DNA from: Helicobacter macacae MIT 99-5501
GTDB lineage: Bacteria > Campylobacterota > Campylobacteria > Campylobacterales > Helicobacteraceae
Assembly (NCBI RefSeq): GCF_000507845.1
Contig: NZ_KI669455.1
Span: 67,441-131,440 of the forward strand
Reading direction: 5' to 3'
DNA length: 64,000 nt
Below, one piece after another: positions 45,332 through 53,920 of the stretch. The notes below the pieces were generated by a model. It was not told where the DNA came from. It was given only the letters and a program-made list of their open reading frames with translations, and did not search any database. The position numbers and the translations under genes were made by a program. Positions within the stretch are counted from its first letter, which is position 1; every line of letters starts with the position of its first letter.

Positions 45332-47131
45332 TCATTTTTCCTTTTTGTTTTTATGTCCTAAAAGTGTTTTTTCTACACATTTTTGAGCTTTTTGATAAAA
45401 AGAATTTTTGTAATATTCATAGTCTTTTTCCCAATCTTTTGGTAGGTATAGCACTTCAAAATTCCCACCATAATTCCCACAAGGAAACAAAAACTCATCT
45501 GTATAAGCAAAAAATCCCAAAGTATCAATCCCTAAGTTATCAGCTATATGGATATTGCCTGTAGCTAGACTTATGCAGAGATTTACCCTGCTTGTTAGTT
45601 CTACTAGATTTAGTAAGTCATCGTTATTTACAAATACTTTTATATTTTCCTCCATAAATGGCTTAAAATCATAACCACTACCACGAAAGTTCATAAAGAC
45701 AAACAGGGCTTTATCAAATTTTTTTGCTAGATTTTTAACAAGACTTATCCAATCATCTATTGCAAGGTTATATTTTGCGCTAGATATGCCAAAAGGACTT
45801 ATGGCGATGATTTTTTCGTATTTTTTAGCATCACTCAAAAATTCATCTACAAAAATCTTATTTTTTCTATCAGTTTGGATTTGTATAGGTAAGCTTTTTA
45901 GTTCAAATTTGTCTATATTTTTATCATACTTTGGAGCATCTATCATTCTTACCAAATCCAAACATCGCAAAATCTCAAGCCTTTGGCTTCTTTTGATATG
46001 CTTTGGGTGTATAAAGCGTTGGGAAAATATAGAATGTAAATGCCTCCAAGTGATGATTTTAGGGCATTTGCTTTGTTTGGCAAGTTTTATATTTGCACTA
46101 CTTCTATGTCCTAGAAGCAAGACTTCAACCTCATTTTCATCGACAACTTTGGCAAAATCTTTTATCTCAAAATCCACTCCCTCAATGATGAATTTGTCTA
46201 TAAAATCAAAATTGCGACATAAACTTGCACCGATTTTGTTAGTGATTAGGATAAATGTCGCTTGTGGATAAAGCTGTTTTGTAATATAAAAGGCTGGAAT
46301 GCTTGAAATAATATCCCCCACACCAAGCCTCCTATCAAATGCAATCACTTTAGGCTCTTTTTTATCCTTGCTTAGCTCATATAGCTTCGCATAGCGAAAA
46401 AACGCACCAAGCGCGTTTAGCAAGGCTACTATGAAACCTTTATATCCGTATAAAAACCCTTTTCGCAAAAAGTAATCTTTGAAAAACACAAAATGCAATC
46501 GCGCAAATGCTGAAAAAAAGCTCGTTTTTCTGCCGTTTTTTAACTTTTCTTGTGCTGATTGGCTTGTGTAGCGATTCATTTTAGCAATGATGCTATCAAT
46601 ATTTGCAAAAGCATAATGCTTTATCGCGCCTTTTAGGTGAATCTTTTGCGCTGTCGGCGGAATCATCACGCTTTCGTGCACTGCATTATCATTAAAGCGC
46701 GTGAAATTTTTGTTAAAAATGCGCCACACAAAGTCGGGATACCACCCACACGCCTTTATCCACTCGCCATTGTAGAGATTTTTGCGTGGCAGGGCGTAGA
46801 TTTGATTTGGCTCTAAATCAAGTGCATTTATCTCGTTTAATGCGTCTAATTCAAGCACTTCATCGCTATCAAGCGATAAAATCCACTCATTTTTTGCATA
46901 GCTCACGCACAAGTTTTTCAGCGCACCAAAGCCGATGAACTCGCTTTGTTTCGCACGCAAATTTTTATAAGTCGCATTAAATTCTTGCGCGATTTGCAAG
47001 GTTTTATCCGTGCTACCATTGTCAAGCAAAATAATTTCATCAAAATCTCTCACAGATTCAAGACACTCTGCTAGCGTTTTTTGCGCGTTTTTTACAATGA
47101 TACATACAGAGATTTTGCCAGCATTATTCAT
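45332..47131 (-). CDS. GT2-GT9 fusion glycosyltransferase
   Basis: 599 aa. Residues 1-250 are a GT2 domain of the WaaE/KdtX type: SVCIIVKNAQKTLAECLESV, DEIILLDNGSTDKT, ILSLDSDEVLE (DxD) and YNGEWIKACGWYPDFVWRIF. Residues 265-599 are a GT9 heptosyltransferase-like domain: VIAFDRRLGVGDIISSIPAF, IIAISPFGISSAKYNLAIDD and LCISLATGNIHIADNLGIDTLG. Two sugar-transfer steps of LPS core or lipooligosaccharide assembly may thus be joined in one protein. ATG in TATAGAATG context, weak ribosome site. Confidence 0.87.
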   Translation of the reverse strand: MNNAGKISVCIIVKNAQKTLAECLESVRDFDEIILLDNGSTDKTLQIAQEFNATYKNLRAKQSEFIGFGALKNLCVSYAKNEWILSLDSDEVLELDALNEINALDLEPNQIYALPRKNLYNGEWIKACGWYPDFVWRIFNKNFTRFNDNAVHESVMIPPTAQKIHLKGAIKHYAFANIDSIIAKMNRYTSQSAQEKLKNGRKTSFFSAFARLHFVFFKDYFLRKGFLYGYKGFIVALLNALGAFFRYAKLYELSKDKKEPKVIAFDRRLGVGDIISSIPAFYITKQLYPQATFILITNKIGASLCRNFDFIDKFIIEGVDFEIKDFAKVVDENEVEVLLLGHRSSANIKLAKQSKCPKIITWRHLHSIFSQRFIHPKHIKRSQRLEILRCLDLVRMIDAPKYDKNIDKFELKSLPIQIQTDRKNKIFVDEFLSDAKKYEKIIAISPFGISSAKYNLAIDDWISLVKNLAKKFDKALFVFMNFRGSGYDFKPFMEENIKVFVNNDDLLNLVELTSRVNLCISLATGNIHIADNLGIDTLGFFAYTDEFLFPCGNYGGNFEVLYLPKDWEKDYEYYKNSFYQKAQKCVEKTLLGHKNKKEK

Positions 47132-47496
47132 TCTATACCTCGCGTGTAAAGTAATAAAATCTACATAAATTTGGATATAACTTTAAAAAAACCCGCATTA
47201 TACAAAAATATGCCAAACTAAACAAACCTAAACACCACTAAGCCCAGCAAGTGCAAAATAGTCAGGTGCAAATAGCAAAGTAGCGCGAGATAATGGAATA
47301 AGTTTTGCTAAACCTTAGTCAATGTCGTAGATAGGACAAATGCGGATAAGTGGCAAGCAATAGAGAATATGCAAAAAGCTAAGCAAGACACCACAAAAAC
47401 CAAAACACCACAACCCAAGAATATCAAAAGCAAAATCAAACAAAACCACCAAGCAAGAAAAGCCTAAAAACACCAAAAACACGAAGGAGTGCCATA
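47132..47496. promoter_or_regulatory. Divergent region before flgH
   Basis: 365 A/C-rich bases without a gene. AAGGAG (47483-47488) belongs to flgH. GATAAT at 47291-47296 is a possible -10 box. I checked for the GG-N10-GC pattern of sigma-54 promoters and did not find a good one. Confidence 0.35.
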
Positions 47497-48309
47497 ATGA
47501 GAGCGCAAATCAAAGGAAGTGCCAAGCCACACCCAAAATCCACTAAGCCAAGTCAAATCCACACAGCAAAATCTACAAAACCTCAAGTATTTATCGCTTT
47601 TATCCCCGCTTTTTTGGGGCTTTTGGGATTGTGTGGGCTACTAAGTCTATGTGTGGCGTTTGACCCGCAGATAGATTTCAATCCCCCTGATTATGTCGAG
47701 GAAATGCCAAGCAAAGAGTTTTTGCCCGCACCCACGCAAGCAGGTAGTCTTTTTGGGCAAGGAGAGCGACCGCTATTTGCCGATAGACGCGCTATGCGAC
47801 CAAATGACTTAATCACCATAAACATAGATGAAAACTCCACCGCCTCCCTCTCTAGCTCCAAAAACTACACCTCCACGAGCAATGGAGCGACAAACGCACC
47901 AATCCTAAACTACAACGGCACAGATGAGGACATCGCCAAAGACACCCAAGAGCTAAACAACACAACAAACTATTCCTTGCAAAAAACCACTGATAATTCG
48001 ACATTTAACGGTAGCGGTGCGCAAAGTCGCAATGACGCACTGAAATTTTCTATCACAGCTAGAATCCTAAAAGTCCTAGAAAATGGCAACTACTTCGTTT
48101 ATGGGCACAACGAAGTGCTAATAGATGGTGAAAAACGGCTTGTTACCATAAGTGGCGTAATCCGCCCCTATGACATACAAAGAGACAACACTATCTCATC
48201 AAAGTATATCTCTGACTCCAAAATCTCCTACTTAAGCGTAGGCTCTATCGGGCAGACAAACCACAAAAAAGCTGGCTCAAAAGCTGTGGAAAATGAATTT
48301 CCTTTTTAG
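47497..48309 (+). CDS. flgH: Flagellar L-ring protein FlgH
   Basis: 270 aa. Forms the outer-membrane L-ring of the flagellar basal body. A charged N-terminal stretch of about 30 residues precedes the hydrophobic export signal (VFIAFIPAFLGLLGLCGLLSLCVA). The family's signatures are QAGSLFGQGERPLFADRRAMRPNDLITINI and NGNYFVYGHNEVLIDGEKRLVTISGVIRP. The lipobox-like LSLC is present within the signal. First gene of a likely flgH-pseF-pseG operon. Confidence 0.93.
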   Translation: MRAQIKGSAKPHPKSTKPSQIHTAKSTKPQVFIAFIPAFLGLLGLCGLLSLCVAFDPQIDFNPPDYVEEMPSKEFLPAPTQAGSLFGQGERPLFADRRAMRPNDLITINIDENSTASLSSSKNYTSTSNGATNAPILNYNGTDEDIAKDTQELNNTTNYSLQKTTDNSTFNGSGAQSRNDALKFSITARILKVLENGNYFVYGHNEVLIDGEKRLVTISGVIRPYDIQRDNTISSKYISDSKISYLSVGSIGQTNHKKAGSKAVENEFPF

Positions 48310-48406
48310 CTCAACTAAGTATTTGGCAGTTTTAAGAAGTAAAATGCTTGTAAAACCACTTACACAGTAGCAAAAAGTAGCTAAAAATTTAAGAGGTTAT
48401 TAGATT

Positions 48407-49450
48407 TTGGATAGTCTTAAGCCCATTTGCATTATCCCCGCACGAGGTGGCAGCAAGCGAATCCCTCACAAAAATATCAAGTCATTTTGTGGCAAGCCTA
48501 TCATTGCCTACTCCATACAAAACGCCCTAGAATCCAAAATCAATTCTAGTATAGCTTCTAGCATAGATTTTAGTGCGCATTCCCAAACCGATTTTAGAGT
48601 GCGCTTTGAAATGGATTTACAAGCAGATTCCCAAACAGAATCCAAAAAGGATTCCAAAAAAGAATCCAAAACAGAATCAAAGACAGATTCAAAAAAAGAT
48701 TGTGCCACACACCAAACCTCACGCCAAAAATCCTTTCTTTCTGCTACGCCACTTTTTTCTACCGTAGTGGTTAGCACCGATGACAAGCAAATCGCAAAAA
48801 TCGCTCAAAAATACGGCGCAGCTGTGCCTTTCCTCCGTCCTAGCAATCTAGCAGATGATACCACTGCGACACTCCCTGTGATAGCTCACGCGCTTCATTG
48901 CCTGCGCTCTTTAGGCGTAAGCATAAAAGATGATACACCTATATGTGTGCTATATCCCACCGCGCCACTTATCGATTCTAGCGATATTTTGCGTAGTTTT
49001 GAGGTGTTTTTGCGCTCTAAATGTGAATATGTGTTTTTTGCAAATGAGTTGCCAAAAAACCCATTGCGTGGCTTCACGCTAGAATCCACACAAAATCTTA
49101 AGCACAAATACACTTCAAAATCTAGTGCGAAATCTAGCGCGAAAACTTATAGCGTGGATTTTGCCGATTCTAGCACGCTTTGTGGCACACCACAAATGCT
49201 TTTTAGCCACTACGAAAATGTGCGCTCCCAAGACTTACCACCTGTTTATGTCGATGCTGGCGTGCTTTATTGGGGTAGGGCTAGCTCGTTTTTGGCGCAA
49301 AAGCCGATATTTTCTAGCCACTCACGCGCTATCGCACTAGAGCCCTCCCGCTCCCAAGACATAGACACGATGAGCGATTGGCAGCTAGCAAAAAGAAAAT
49401 TTCTAGCCAAAAACTCCACAACGCATAAAAATAAAAAGCCTAAAAAATGA
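48407..49450 (+). CDS. pseF: Pseudaminic acid cytidylyltransferase PseF
   Basis: 347 aa against about 235 in the family. Activates pseudaminic acid with CTP for flagellin glycosylation. The N-terminal nucleotide-binding motif is CIIPARGGSKRIPHKNIK and later ICVLYPTAPLIDSSDIL. The extra length is a Ser/Lys/Glu/Asp insertion (about 44-113) built of repeated (T/K)DSKK(E)SK units between motif one and FSTVVVSTDD, and a second insertion near 230-245. A TTG start at 48407 fits AAGAGG 10 bases upstream. Ends in ATGA, overlapping pseG by 4 bases. Confidence 0.9.
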   Translation: MDSLKPICIIPARGGSKRIPHKNIKSFCGKPIIAYSIQNALESKINSSIASSIDFSAHSQTDFRVRFEMDLQADSQTESKKDSKKESKTESKTDSKKDCATHQTSRQKSFLSATPLFSTVVVSTDDKQIAKIAQKYGAAVPFLRPSNLADDTTATLPVIAHALHCLRSLGVSIKDDTPICVLYPTAPLIDSSDILRSFEVFLRSKCEYVFFANELPKNPLRGFTLESTQNLKHKYTSKSSAKSSAKTYSVDFADSSTLCGTPQMLFSHYENVRSQDLPPVYVDAGVLYWGRASSFLAQKPIFSSHSRAIALEPSRSQDIDTMSDWQLAKRKFLAKNSTTHKNKKPKK

Positions 49451-50850
49451 CTACAAAAAATGCTGTGGTGCTAACAAGTTGGGGGAAAAACGCAGGTGGT
49501 GGGCACTTGCTCCGCACAAAAAAGCTAGCAAAACTTCTGCAATCCCACACGCAACCCCGCACAAAGCATAGCAAAATTGATTTTGCCTTTCTAAATAGCG
49601 AGGCGCAAAGCAATATCCACAATAACAAAAATAGCAAAAAGACTAAGACTTGGCAAGATATAAGCGAGTTTCGCGCTATCATCGCAAAAAATCGCTTCAT
49701 CATCATTGATAGCTATGAAGTGCAAAATAAGCATTATCAAGCCCTTTTAAGCGAGCTAGAATCTAGTGATTTAGGCAAAAAAGATTTTTGCAAATCCATT
49801 TTAATCCTTGATGATGAGATTGGGTTTTTGCACTTTGTGGCAAATACACTGCGACAGGGTAAGCACACACCACAAAATCTCTCAAAACTTAGCAATGCTT
49901 TACGCCGCATATTTGTGCTAAATGGTGCTCTTGGGAGCGAAAAATTATTACGCGATTTTATGAAAAATTTTACAAAAGATTTTGTAGCAAATTTATCTTG
50001 CGAGCTAGATTTTAGAGGGGATTTTGCAAAATCTAGCGAGAAGTTATTGCGCGATTTTGTCAAAAATAATGTCTTTTATGGGGTGAAATATTTCGTAGCA
50101 AATACAGATTTTGACTTCACTAGGGAGGGCAAAAGGAAGCGCATAAAGCATATTTTGCTTACCTTTGGAGCGAGCGATACACAAAACTACACCCAAAAAA
50201 CCATAGACGCACTAAGCCAAATAATCAGCACTCAAAAAAAGCATATTTTTAGCTCTAAAGTTTGCGCTCATATCGTGCTTGGCGAGTTTTATCCCCACCA
50301 CCTTGAGCCAAAATCTATCAACACCAAAAGTGCCACAAATCCCACAAAAATAACGCACAAAATTTATCAAAATCTATCCCCAAAAGATTTTGCTAGCGTG
50401 ATGAGAGGGTGCGACATAGCCATAAGTGCTGGTGGGCAAAGCATCTATGAAATCGCTCAAAACGCGTTGCCATTTGTGATTATTCCAACGGCTACAAATC
50501 AGCTCGCCCAATCTAGCGCGTTTGCAAAGAAAAAAGTGGCGATTTTACTTTGTGCTCAAAATCAAGCCAATCTAAAAACTTCAAATCCCATAAAATCCTC
50601 CAAAAATCCAAAAATCCAAAAATCCCAGCCTCCCCAAAAATCCATAGAAGAAACCATAAAAAAAAATAAAGCCCTAAAAAACTCTCTATCATCTGCCTTA
50701 CTACAAGATTTGCCACTGCAAGCACAACTATCACAAGCCCTACTCGCCATCACTCCTAAAAATCGCGCAAAGCTAAGCCAAAATCTGCAAAAACTACAAA
50801 TAGGAAAATCCACCAAAAAAATAGCACATAGATTTTTCACATTTTGCTAG
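49447..50850 (+). CDS. pseG: UDP-2,4-diacetamido-trideoxy-altropyranose hydrolase PseG
   Basis: 467 aa against roughly 275-340 in the family. Removes UDP in the pseudaminic-acid pathway. The N-terminal GGGHLLRTKKLAKLL is the family's His-containing start, IIIDSYEV the next block, and HILLTFGASDTQNYT with MRGCDIAISAGGQSIYEIAQ the C-terminal GT28-like part. The middle is expanded; a segment SEKLLRDFMKN at about 158-170 is repeated as SEKLLRDFVKN near 197-208. The last 80 residues are Lys/Ser/Gln-rich. Translationally coupled to pseF (ATGA overlap). Confidence 0.88.
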   Translation: MTTKNAVVLTSWGKNAGGGHLLRTKKLAKLLQSHTQPRTKHSKIDFAFLNSEAQSNIHNNKNSKKTKTWQDISEFRAIIAKNRFIIIDSYEVQNKHYQALLSELESSDLGKKDFCKSILILDDEIGFLHFVANTLRQGKHTPQNLSKLSNALRRIFVLNGALGSEKLLRDFMKNFTKDFVANLSCELDFRGDFAKSSEKLLRDFVKNNVFYGVKYFVANTDFDFTREGKRKRIKHILLTFGASDTQNYTQKTIDALSQIISTQKKHIFSSKVCAHIVLGEFYPHHLEPKSINTKSATNPTKITHKIYQNLSPKDFASVMRGCDIAISAGGQSIYEIAQNALPFVIIPTATNQLAQSSAFAKKKVAILLCAQNQANLKTSNPIKSSKNPKIQKSQPPQKSIEETIKKNKALKNSLSSALLQDLPLQAQLSQALLAITPKNRAKLSQNLQKLQIGKSTKKIAHRFFTFC

Positions 50851-50940
50851 CGCATTAGTCAAACACACATTGGGCACATATCACACACGCAAAAAACTTA
50901 AAAATTTACAAAAAAGCGATAAAATCCACAGATGTGTTTT

Positions 50941-50946
50941 TATAAT
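50941..50946 (+). promoter_or_regulatory. Candidate -10 box of the PEB4-like gene
   Basis: TATAAT preceded by a T run, 49 bases before the ATG; TTAGGAG is the ribosome site. Confidence 0.55.
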
Positions 50947-50994
50947 TTGTGTTTTCACAAAATCTATACACAAAATCTACTTAGGAGTGTCTAA

Positions 50995-51873
50995 ATGGCA
51001 AAACAAACAAACGCAAATAGCGCAAAAGTAGCGACAAAAGTCGCAAGTGTAGCAGTAGCACTAGGGCTAAGCCTAGCAAATCTAGCAGTAGCAAAAGTGC
51101 TTGCCACAGTCGATGGGGTGCAGATTACAGAAGCGGATTTTGATGAGATAAAAGCACAAAATCCCTCATTTGAGTTTAGCAAACTTACCAAAGAACAAAA
51201 ACAAGAGCTTGTAAATCAAGCGGTAAATAATGTCCTAATCGCCAAAGAAGCGCAAAAAAGTAGCCTTGATAAAAGTGCGGAATTTACCCAAGCCTACAAC
51301 AAAATCACAAAGCGTATAAAAGACAATCTTTTGGTAAATATATGGGCACAAAAAGAGTGGCAAAATATCGCTAGCAAAGTAACAGTAAGCGACCAAGAAG
51401 CAAAGGCGTTTTTTGATGGCAATAGCGCGCAGTTCTCCAAGCCAAATGTCCACGCACGACATATCATCGTAAAAACAGAATCCGAAGCAAAAAAAGTCAT
51501 TGATGAGCTAAACAAAACTCCTAAGAACAAGGTAGAGCAAAAGTTTATCGAAATAGCAAATAAGCAAACTATCGACCCGGGCAACAAGCAAGCTCAAAAC
51601 GGCGGGGATTTAGGCAACTTTAGCAAAGACCAAATGGTAAAGCCATTTTCTGATGCGGCGTTTGCTATGAGTGCTGGCAACTACTCCAAAAGCCCTGTAA
51701 AGACAGACTTTGGCTATCATATCATCTATGTCATTGACAAGGCAGATAAATATGACTTTGAGAAAATCAAAGAGGCTATAAAGCAAATGATAACCGAGCA
51801 AAAGGTAAGTGAAGAAATGCAAAAAAAGGTTGATTCACTTCGTGCTAAGGCAAAAGTGCAACTATCTCTTTAA
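50995..51873 (+). CDS. PEB4/CBF2-type peptidyl-prolyl isomerase chaperone
   Basis: 292 aa. Periplasmic chaperone with SurA-like N-terminal helices and a parvulin domain. The export signal is in residues 12-35 (VATKVASVAVALGLSLANLA). ARHIIVKTESEAKKVIDEL begins the parvulin domain and GGDLGNFSKDQMVKPFSDAAF and GYHIIYVIDK complete it. It helps folding of outer-membrane proteins and adhesins. Single gene with promoter and terminator. Confidence 0.92.
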   Translation: MAKQTNANSAKVATKVASVAVALGLSLANLAVAKVLATVDGVQITEADFDEIKAQNPSFEFSKLTKEQKQELVNQAVNNVLIAKEAQKSSLDKSAEFTQAYNKITKRIKDNLLVNIWAQKEWQNIASKVTVSDQEAKAFFDGNSAQFSKPNVHARHIIVKTESEAKKVIDELNKTPKNKVEQKFIEIANKQTIDPGNKQAQNGGDLGNFSKDQMVKPFSDAAFAMSAGNYSKSPVKTDFGYHIIYVIDKADKYDFEKIKEAIKQMITEQKVSEEMQKKVDSLRAKAKVQLSL

Positions 51874-51893
51874 GATTTTATTAAATATCTTAA

Positions 51894-51926
51894 GCGCGTT
51901 GGTGTGGGCTACTAGCGCGCGTTTTT
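51894..51926 (+). terminator. Terminator after the PEB4-like gene
   Basis: GCGCG 51894-51898 pairs with CGCGC 51916-51920, followed by GTTTTT at 51921-51926. Confidence 0.65.
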
Positions 51927-52227
51927 CTCATCTCTTTAGTGTATCTTTCATCTGTGCTTCTTTCATTTAGGGGTTCATCACAGTTTGTATGATTTTTATT
52001 CAAAGATTCTAGCTTTTTGCAAACAATCTAGAACCTCTCTAGGCTTTGCAAATCTACACTCAAATCTGCTTGTGAGTCCACTCGCAAATCCGTTTATGAA
52101 TCCACGCTTTGCAAAGCCATAGTTTTACAAATCCTTATGCAGTGTAGATTTTATGTGGCGTAGATTTTCAAATGATTTCTTGCCACACCCAAAATCCAAC
52201 ACTGCCTAGCACTTACACAAGCACTAC
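51927..52227. other. Intergenic region without gene
   Basis: About 300 bases. It holds several short near-repeats (for example TGTAGATTTTATGTGGCGTAG-like words and CAAATC words near 52040-52130), but no gene, hairpin or promoter I can support. Confidence 0.4.
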
Positions 52228-53004
52228 CTAAAATCTAACGCTCATAAACCCAAATCCCATTTCGAGCATTCCTACTATGTTTGTTGTCGCAGGGTAGTTT
52301 AGAGGAGTGCCACCATTTGTGCTGATAGGTTTTGAGGCACTTAAGTCTTGATATTTTCCCACAAGGCGCAAATAGTATGAGTATTTCTCACTAGCAGCGT
52401 AAGAAAAGCCGATATGTGCCTTTGCTCCATAGCTATATCCACTCATTGTGGATTGTTTATCATCGCCTGTTTGCCCAAACCAATAATATCCTGCAAATAT
52501 GTAGTTATAGCTTGCGCCGTATTCTATGGCAAATCTATTTGTAGTAGGGATAATCCCCTCTAGCCCTATCCCAGCAGAAAATAGCGCATTAGTGTAGCCA
52601 TTTTCTCTGTTGATTTTAGAGCTATATCCCTCGCCGATAATGTCTATATTGAGATACAGAGGGTATTTTTTGGTGGCGATATTTATCCCAAGTCGTGGGT
52701 AAAGCTCCCAAAAAAGTGCCAACTCATTTTTCACAGAAGTGTGATTAGCTTTGAAGTTTTTGCTATTACTATTGCCAGCCCCTGCAAGCCCTCCCACAGA
52801 GAATCGCACCCTTTTGCCCTCCGTAGAGGTTATCCCTACATTCATACTTAGGTAGCCACCTAAGGTTTGTGTTTTTCCCTCTTGGACTTGTGCATATTGC
52901 ACACCCATTCCTAGCCTAGCAGGCTCTTTTGGACACTCGGCAGGATTTATAGCGCAAAAAGCACCCATATAAGCCGCCGCATAAGTAGCTGAATATGAAA
53001 CCAT
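52228..53004 (-). CDS. Outer-membrane beta-barrel-like protein
   Basis: 258 aa. Alternating polar/aromatic strands (YLNIDIIGEGYSSKI, FAIEYGASYNYIFAGYYWF, YSYYLRLVGKYQDLSA, IVGMLEMGFGFMSVRF) and a C-terminal Phe are those of an outer-membrane barrel. The ATG at 53004 has AAAAGGA, yet no signal peptide is seen in front of the mature-looking sequence MVSYSATYAAAYMGAFCA. Either the first 20 residues act as an atypical signal or the protein is exported otherwise. The small secreted-peptide gene ends 87 bases upstream and the two may be an operon. Function unknown. Confidence 0.7.
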   Translation of the reverse strand: MVSYSATYAAAYMGAFCAINPAECPKEPARLGMGVQYAQVQEGKTQTLGGYLSMNVGITSTEGKRVRFSVGGLAGAGNSNSKNFKANHTSVKNELALFWELYPRLGINIATKKYPLYLNIDIIGEGYSSKINRENGYTNALFSAGIGLEGIIPTTNRFAIEYGASYNYIFAGYYWFGQTGDDKQSTMSGYSYGAKAHIGFSYAASEKYSYYLRLVGKYQDLSASKPISTNGGTPLNYPATTNIVGMLEMGFGFMSVRF

Positions 53005-53035
53005 TTTTAGTCCTTTTAGTTATAAATAGTAATCA

Positions 53036-53060
53036 CCCAATGGCTTTTATAACCATTGGG
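53036..53060 (-). promoter_or_regulatory. Perfect hairpin between peptide and barrel genes
   Basis: CCCAATGG 53036-53043 and CCATTGGG 53053-53060 form an 8-bp stem with a 9-base loop. No T-run follows on the minus strand, so a simple terminator is unlikely; it could stabilise or attenuate the message between the two genes. Confidence 0.6.
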
Positions 53061-53091
53061 CTATGTAGAGTGATGATGTTGGATTTGTGAT

Positions 53092-53352
53092 TTAGAATAG
53101 TCTAAATATTTCACCTAATATTCTAATAAACCCTCTCCAACTCCACGCTTCACCTTGAGTAGCTTTTAGCTCATCTTCGTCCAAAACAACGATATTGAGT
53201 TCTTTTTGTTTGTCGGTTTTAAACAAAAAGTCCATATCAGATTGTTGCAAGACCTCTTTATGTTGTGAAGCTTGGTTTTGCACCACTTCTGCAGATAGGG
53301 AGCTAAGTCCCAAAGCCAAAGAAACCATAAAAACTAAGGACAACTTTTTCAT
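53092..53352 (-). CDS. Small secreted protein with amphipathic C-terminus
   Basis: 86 aa. The ATG at 53352 has a perfect AAGGAGG site. Signal peptide MKKLSLVFMVSLALGLSSLS with cleavage after SA. The mature part is polar up to IVVLDEDELKATQGE and ends in AWSWRGFIRILGEIFRLF, an amphipathic, aromatic and slightly basic helix. The text 'DEDELKATQGE' resembles the end of double-glycine leaders of bacteriocins. I cannot name the family. It may be a membrane-active peptide precursor, or a small periplasmic or outer-membrane subunit for the barrel protein encoded next. Confidence 0.65.
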   Translation of the reverse strand: MKKLSLVFMVSLALGLSSLSAEVVQNQASQHKEVLQQSDMDFLFKTDKQKELNIVVLDEDELKATQGEAWSWRGFIRILGEIFRLF

Positions 53353-53920
53353 AGTTGTATCCTCCTTACATAAAATTTGCCACCTCATAAGAAATGTTTA
53401 AGAATATATGTATTATTTGTCAATTCTTTGGGTGGCGAGCAGATTATAAAAAAAAAATAAAAACATTTTGTCAAGTAAATCTCATTTTAGTTCCTATAAA
53501 AACTTGATTATGTTACGATATTTCACAAAAATATATAAAAAATTGCGTAAAAATGACAAAAATGATGTGTTTTCTATGTTTTATCGTTTTTTTACTTGAC
53601 TTAAAAAAATGAGAAAATCTAGCCAATACTAGCTAATGATAAAAGCACATAGAATGCAAAAGTGTCTTATATATTGTGCTATTTTTAGATACTTTGCTAT
53701 GCTTACAAATCATTGCAGTTTTTGGATTTCGCTACCATACTAAGCGTTTATATCATTGTCATATTGAGCTTTTTTGCAAAAAGCGAAATCTCCAAAAATG
53801 CCTATTTGCAAAATTTGCAGTTTTTAGATATTTCAGTTTCCCTACAAAACCTAGCATTTGCAAACAAACTAAACCTCAAAAGCCACACGCCAAAACCTCA
53901 CGCACAAATCTACCAAAACC
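53353..53920. promoter_or_regulatory. AT-rich region upstream of the peptide gene
   Basis: 568 bases without a convincing gene. On the minus strand TATAAT (plus coordinates 53444-53449) is preceded directly by a T10 run (plus A10, 53449-53458), and TTGACA lies nearer the gene at about 53417-53422. The T10 run sits where promoter spacing can be changed by slippage. The remainder (53480-53920) is very AT-rich, with no supported feature. Confidence 0.45.

Noticed and set aside
47132..47496. Sigma-54 promoter before flgH
   Set aside because: A TGGCA word near 47350 has no GC at the required 10-base distance from its GG.
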